Shown here: piece after piece, positions 6,501 through 9,414 of the stretch
How positions within the stretch are numbered: position 1 is the stretch's first letter
Layout: each line of letters opens with the position of its first letter
Origin: Syntrophales bacterium
GTDB lineage: Bacteria > Desulfobacterota > Syntrophia > Syntrophales > UBA5619
Reading direction: 5' to 3'
NCBI GenBank assembly: GCA_028712015.1
Contig: JAQTRB010000045.1
Coordinates: forward strand, 1-9,414
Length of the DNA stretch: 9,414 nucleotides
The notes under the pieces: model-generated
Database searches by the model: none
Told to the model about the DNA's origin: nothing
What the model saw: only the letters and a program-made list of their open reading frames with translations
Position numbers and translations under genes: made by a program

Positions 6501-7889
6501 ATGGCCGGGGAAAACGGGGAAGCGGTCGGAAGGCCGGAGTCGGAACAGGGGGACGTCAACTTCACGCCGGCCAGACGAAGATACTGGGAGCGGAACCTGA
6601 CCGGCGAATCGAAACGGTGGTTTGAGGAAGACGCTCGTCATTTTCTCCACCAGAGCCTCTCCACCCCCGTTCTCAACGTCATCGCCAAGGCCGAAGGGGC
6701 CCGGATCGAGGATCTTGCCGGCCGGCGCTATCTGGACATGCACGGCAACGGCGTCCACAACACCGGCTTTAACCACCCCGCGGTGGTCGATGCGGTCCGA
6801 AAACAGTTGGACGCATCCCTCACGTTCTGCCCCAGACGTTACACGAACATCCCGGCGGTCCGTCTGGCGGGGAAGCTGGCGGAGATCGCCCCGGGGGATC
6901 TCAACCGCGTCCTCTTCTGCCCGGGCGGGACGGACGCGATCGAGATGGCCCTGAAACTGGCGAAACTGGTAACGGGCCGTTTCAAGACGATCTCCTTCTG
7001 GGACTCCTTCCACGGGGCCGGCTTCGGGGCGGCGTCCGTCGGGGGCGAGGAGCACTTCCACGGCGGCATCGGCCCGCTGCTTCCCGGCGCCTTTCATGTG
7101 GAATTTCCCAATTATTACCGGAATCCCTGGGGATTTTCGAGGACGGACGACGTCGATGCCGAATGCCTCCGGCAGATCGAATTGGTCCTTCGACGCGAAC
7201 CGGAGATGGCGGCCCTGATCGGCGAGCCGGTCTCCGCCGATCCGGTCATTCCCAGCAAGCGCTACTGGGAGGGGGTCCGGGATCTGTGCCGCCGGTACGG
7301 CGCGCTTTTGATTTTCGACGAGATTATCGAGGGGTTCGGCCGGACCGGGAAGATGTTCGCGAGCGAACATTACCTGACGCCGGACATCCTGGTCCTCGGC
7401 AAGTCGCTGGGGGGCGGAATCGTCCCGCTGGCGGGAATCGTGACCCGGGAGGAGTTCAACACCTTCGGGGATCGTTCCATCGGCCACTACACGCACGAGA
7501 AGAACGCCCTTTCCGCCGCCGCCGGTCTGGCCGCGATCGAAGTGATCGAGAGGGAGAATCTCTGCGTCCACGCGGAGCGCCTGGGCGCCCACGCGCTGGA
7601 ACGCCTGCGGGAGATGGCGGAACGGCATCCGTTGATCGGTTGCGTCATGGGAATCGGACTCCACATCGGGATCGATCTTGTCCGGGACCGGAAAACCAAG
7701 GAGAAGGCGAAGCGCGAGGCGGAAGCGGTCATGTTCAAATGCATGGAAAAGGGGGTTGCCTTTAAAACGATCAACGGCAACATGATCACGCTGCGGCCGG
7801 CCCTCGTGATCACGCGGGAGGAGATGGACTGGGCTCTCGACGTGATCGAAGAGGCGATCGGCGAGGTGGAGCGGGGACTGAACTTTTAA
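6501..7889 (+). CDS. Second class III PLP enzyme, paralog of the PbfA-like gene
   Basis: This 462-residue fold-type I PLP enzyme is clearly related along its length to the divergent minus-strand gene. Shared landmarks are QGDVNFTPARRRYW (16-29), SLSTPVLNVI, the phosphate loop CPGGTDA (140-146), WDSFHGAGFGAASVGGEE (167-184), cofactor Asp D273 in FDEIIEGFGRTGKMF, and PLP lysine K301 in GKSLGGG. It differs in pocket-side segments: NYYRNPWGFSRTDDVDAEC (204-222) replaces the four-Cys cluster, IEGFGRTG replaces IPHALGRTG, and SFWDSFHGAGFG replaces SMWDSFHGASLD. A different amine substrate or a true transaminase or lyase reaction is therefore likely. The frame is open to a TTG at 6351, but the ATG at 6501 has GGGAGGG at 6488-6494 with a 6-nt gap and agrees with the paralog's start. 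It is followed after 18 nt by the saccharopine-dehydrogenase-like gene, so the two likely form an operon from the promoter near 6370. Confidence 0.82.
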   Translation: MAGENGEAVGRPESEQGDVNFTPARRRYWERNLTGESKRWFEEDARHFLHQSLSTPVLNVIAKAEGARIEDLAGRRYLDMHGNGVHNTGFNHPAVVDAVRKQLDASLTFCPRRYTNIPAVRLAGKLAEIAPGDLNRVLFCPGGTDAIEMALKLAKLVTGRFKTISFWDSFHGAGFGAASVGGEEHFHGGIGPLLPGAFHVEFPNYYRNPWGFSRTDDVDAECLRQIELVLRREPEMAALIGEPVSADPVIPSKRYWEGVRDLCRRYGALLIFDEIIEGFGRTGKMFASEHYLTPDILVLGKSLGGGIVPLAGIVTREEFNTFGDRSIGHYTHEKNALSAAAGLAAIEVIERENLCVHAERLGAHALERLREMAERHPLIGCVMGIGLHIGIDLVRDRKTKEKAKREAEAVMFKCMEKGVAFKTINGNMITLRPALVITREEMDWALDVIEEAIGEVERGLNF

Positions 7890-7907
7890 CGGGAAAGGAA
7901 ACGGGTC

Positions 7908-9074
7908 ATGAAGGTATTGTGCCTGGGCGGTGCGGGGAAGATCTGCCGCGAAGCGGCGCTTGATCTGGTGCGGTTCTCCGATTTTGACGAGATTGCGATC
8001 GGGGATTATGACGAAAAGGCGGGCCGGGAGGCGGTGAAGTGGCTGAACGATCCCCGCGTCAATTTCAAGAAGGTCAATGTGAAGGACAAGACGTCGGCGG
8101 TTGCGACCATGAAGGGCTACGATATCGTCATGGACGGGACGACGATCACGCTGAACGGTCTCTCCACGGCCTGCATCGCGGAGGCGGGATGTCACGGGAT
8201 CAACCTGAACGGCTTTGGTGAAGAGTATCCGCAGGACCCGGTCTTCAAGGCGCACGGCAGGACCCATGTCCCCGGGTTCGGGATGACGCCGGGGACCACC
8301 GACATGATGGCGAAGTATGCGATCGACCGTCTCGACACGATCGACACGGTCCGGATCAGTCACGGCGCCTTCCGGCCCATCGCCTTTTCGGCCTCGATCA
8401 CGGAAACGACCAGCTACGAGTACGATCCGAAATTGCCCGGGCGCGTCGTTTATGAAAATGGTCGGTTCATCCAGGTTCCGCCATTCGCGAGGCCGCTGGA
8501 TGTGGCGCTGCCAGGACCATACGGGACGCATCCCGAATACATCATTCCGCATTCGGAAACGAAAACCGTGGCCGCCTATCTCGAGGAGCAGGGGAAAGAG
8601 GCCCGCCTGATCGAGGTCCGCGGGACCTGGCCGCCGCAGAACATGCAGCTCGTCCGGGCCCTGTACGACTGGGGTATTTTGCGCAACGACAAGATCAAGA
8701 TCGCCGGCGTGGAGATCGGGATCATGGACGCGGTGTCGGCCTACCTGATGCAGTATCCGGTGGGGCAGGAGACCGAACTCTACGGATATGCGCTGCACAT
8801 CGATGTTACGGGGACAAAAGACGGAAAGAAGCTCCGGTATCTTCTGACGCACACGCACCCGGCGTCTGACGGTTCGGTTGAGGGATGGGGAGGGCTCCGG
8901 GCATACACCCGGTGCGTGGGAATCCCGATGGGGATCGCAACGGTCCTGATTGCGAAGGGAAAGGTGAAGCGCACCGGCGTCGTCATGCCCGAATTTGCCT
9001 TTGACCCGGAGGAGATCTTCCGGGAACTGGAGAAGCGGGGGATCTTGATCCATATCGACGTTACGAACCGGTGA
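7908..9074 (+). CDS. Saccharopine dehydrogenase-like NAD(P)-dependent oxidoreductase
   Basis: This 388-residue protein has an N-terminal Rossmann fold of the saccharopine dehydrogenase/opine-type family: MKVLCLGGAGKICREAALDL, then a beta-2 strand ending in Asp (EIAIGDYDEKAGREA, D33), which suggests NAD rather than NADP. Further family-like segments are YDIVMDGTTITLNGLSTACI and VPGFGMTPGTTDMMAKYAID, where the second domain begins. The third glycine of GxGxxG is Cys (C13), a variation in the dinucleotide loop. The family oxidises or reduces secondary amines and amino-acid C-N bonds, and homologs include lysine dehydrogenases. Here it follows the second PLP enzyme by 18 nt with an AAAGGA Shine-Dalgarno (7894-7899), so it may process the imine, amine or N-substituted partner of that enzyme's substrate. 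No membrane segment or signal peptide is evident. The family call is solid; the substrate is unknown. Confidence 0.78.
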   Translation: MKVLCLGGAGKICREAALDLVRFSDFDEIAIGDYDEKAGREAVKWLNDPRVNFKKVNVKDKTSAVATMKGYDIVMDGTTITLNGLSTACIAEAGCHGINLNGFGEEYPQDPVFKAHGRTHVPGFGMTPGTTDMMAKYAIDRLDTIDTVRISHGAFRPIAFSASITETTSYEYDPKLPGRVVYENGRFIQVPPFARPLDVALPGPYGTHPEYIIPHSETKTVAAYLEEQGKEARLIEVRGTWPPQNMQLVRALYDWGILRNDKIKIAGVEIGIMDAVSAYLMQYPVGQETELYGYALHIDVTGTKDGKKLRYLLTHTHPASDGSVEGWGGLRAYTRCVGIPMGIATVLIAKGKVKRTGVVMPEFAFDPEEIFRELEKRGILIHIDVTNR

Positions 9075-9115
9075 GGCAATAACCTCTGATTATCTTTTGT
9101 ATGATTATTATTAAT

Positions 9116-9144
9116 TTGACTAATAGATGCAATCGTATTGGAAT
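9116..9144 (+). promoter_or_regulatory. Weak sigma70-like promoter candidate (upstream)
   Basis: TTGACT (9116-9121, 5 of 6) is 17 bp from TGGAAT (9139-9144, 4 of 6, but lacking the important A at -11). It lies in the most AT-rich part of the region. Plausible but weak. Confidence 0.25.
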
Positions 9145-9161
9145 GGCCTTGGCTACTCAGG

Positions 9162-9173
9162 AATCCGCGGATT
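9162..9173. repeat. Perfect 12-bp palindrome AATCCGCGGATT
   Basis: AATCCGCGGATT equals its own reverse complement, with no spacer. It lies between two promoter candidates upstream of the exported-protein gene, so it may be a regulator binding site. The regulator is not identified. Confidence 0.4.
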
Positions 9174-9207
9174 GTGACCTCCGGCCGGATCTTATCCTTA
9201 TTTTTCT

Positions 9208-9236
9208 TTGACAGGCGATCTTGATTTTGTTAGTGA
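9208..9236 (+). promoter_or_regulatory. Promoter candidate with consensus -35 and extended -10 TG
   Basis: A full consensus TTGACA (9208-9213) is followed after 17 bp by TAGTGA (9231-9236), preceded by TG at 9228-9229 as in extended -10 promoters. The -10 hexamer is poor (2 of 6). It is flanked by CCGGCCGGATC (9181-9191) and GATCGGCCGG (9235-9244), an inverted pair with one extra base. Confidence 0.35.
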
Positions 9237-9334
9237 TCGGCCGGTTTCATGTTCAGTGCAAGGAAGGAGGTCTTTGGGTCAAAGGGATGTGAAAGGGGGT
9301 GACACAAAGGGGGGTACCGTTTCTGAAAATTAAC

Positions 9335-9350
9335 ATTTAACCCGTTAAAT
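9335..9350. repeat. Perfect inverted repeat ATTTAAC-CC-GTTAAAT, operator candidate
   Basis: Two exact 7-bp arms with a 2-bp centre end 6 nt before the GGAGGAA Shine-Dalgarno (9357-9363) of the last gene. A 2-nt loop is too tight for a stable RNA hairpin of this size, so a DNA-binding dimer site fits better. It would act by roadblock or by controlling translation start access. Confidence 0.45.
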
Positions 9351-9366
9351 TTAATTGGAGGAACAT

Positions 9367-9414
9367 ATGAAAGCAAAGTTCATTGCAGTCATCGTCGCCG
9401 GGATCTTTTCCGTA
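9367..9414 (+). CDS. Start of a probable exported protein, cut by window end
   Basis: Sixteen codons are visible: MKAKFIAVIVAGIFSV. A strong GGAGGAA Shine-Dalgarno (9357-9363) lies 3 nt before the ATG, and the Met-Lys-Ala-Lys head followed by a hydrophobic run looks like a signal peptide. In this context a periplasmic substrate-binding protein of a phosphonate, amino-acid or related transporter would be a natural guess, but nothing in the visible residues proves it. Confidence 0.6.
   Translation, partial: MKAKFIAVIVAGIFSV

Larger units (their letters stand above)
9075..9366 (+). promoter_or_regulatory. 292-bp lower-GC intergenic region with three palindromic elements
   Basis: No gene with a ribosome binding site was found here. 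The first part (9075-9145) is AT-rich, then comes a palindrome, a near-palindromic pair around a candidate promoter, a purine-rich tract (9256-9316, rich in AAGG/GGGG) and a perfect inverted repeat close to the next gene's Shine-Dalgarno. No clear intrinsic terminator follows the upstream gene; GAGG/CCTC at 9073-9086 is too short. The layout suggests a separately regulated downstream gene. Confidence 0.6.

Noticed and set aside
6264..9053. Minus-strand frame that stays open upstream of the PbfA-like gene for about 930 more codons
   Set aside because: It runs antisense through the second PLP enzyme and the dehydrogenase, shows no recognisable domain, and is explained by GC-rich third positions removing stops. 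The real start at 6263 has a Shine-Dalgarno and aligns with the paralog.
9073..9100. GAGG-CAATAA-CCTC followed by a T-rich stretch as a terminator of the dehydrogenase operon
   Set aside because: The stem is only 4 bp and the T run is not adjacent, which is too weak to call.
9248..9301. 17-codon small ORF starting at ATG 9248
   Set aside because: No Shine-Dalgarno before it and no coding signal; the purine-rich tract by itself is not evidence of translation.

Overview
The window reads as a GC-rich bacterial chromosome segment. Dense genes, Shine-Dalgarno-led starts, short intergenic gaps and strong G/C at third codon positions fit a Gram-negative proteobacterium or Desulfobacterota-like organism. 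The lineage is an inference from sequence style, not a marker. There are eight protein-coding genes (two cut by the window edges), no RNA genes, no CRISPR array and no recognisable mobile element.

Layout, left to right. (1) The 3' part of a citrate synthase/citryl-CoA lyase-fold protein (to 853), followed by a 12-bp perfect hairpin. (2) A CoA-acylating-type aldehyde dehydrogenase (958-2352), closed by a clear intrinsic terminator (2391-2427). (3) A tight plus-strand set of two HAD-superfamily hydrolases and a phosphonoacetate hydrolase (phnA): 2444-3100, 3105-3821 and 3818-4909. (4) A minus-strand class III PLP enzyme resembling (R)-1-hydroxy-2-aminoethylphosphonate ammonia-lyase, PbfA (6263-4899), whose 3' end overlaps that of phnA by 11 bp. 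(5) A divergent control region (6264-6500) with a good sigma70-type promoter and inverted repeats. (6) A second, paralogous class III PLP enzyme (6501-7889) and a saccharopine-dehydrogenase-like oxidoreductase (7908-9074), which look cotranscribed. (7) A 292-bp lower-GC intergenic region with three palindromic elements, leading into the first 16 codons of a probable exported protein (9367 onward).

The unifying theme is C2 phosphonate breakdown. PbfA-type chemistry converts hydroxylated aminoethylphosphonate to phosphonoacetaldehyde and ammonia. PhnA cleaves phosphonoacetate to acetate and phosphate. The linking step, aldehyde to acid, is normally done by the non-acylating dehydrogenase PhnY. 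No PhnY is visible here; the only aldehyde dehydrogenase has acylating-family features (catalytic Cys in NNAASCSSENAV, no FELGG motif). No PhnW aminotransferase, typical PhnX or C-P lyase gene is visible either. The most interesting possibility is a variant route in which phosphonoacetaldehyde, or acetaldehyde released by an atypical HAD enzyme, is handled through a CoA thioester, with a second PbfA paralog and an opine/saccharopine-type dehydrogenase widening the substrate range. That is inference from gene content; the individual family assignments are firmer.
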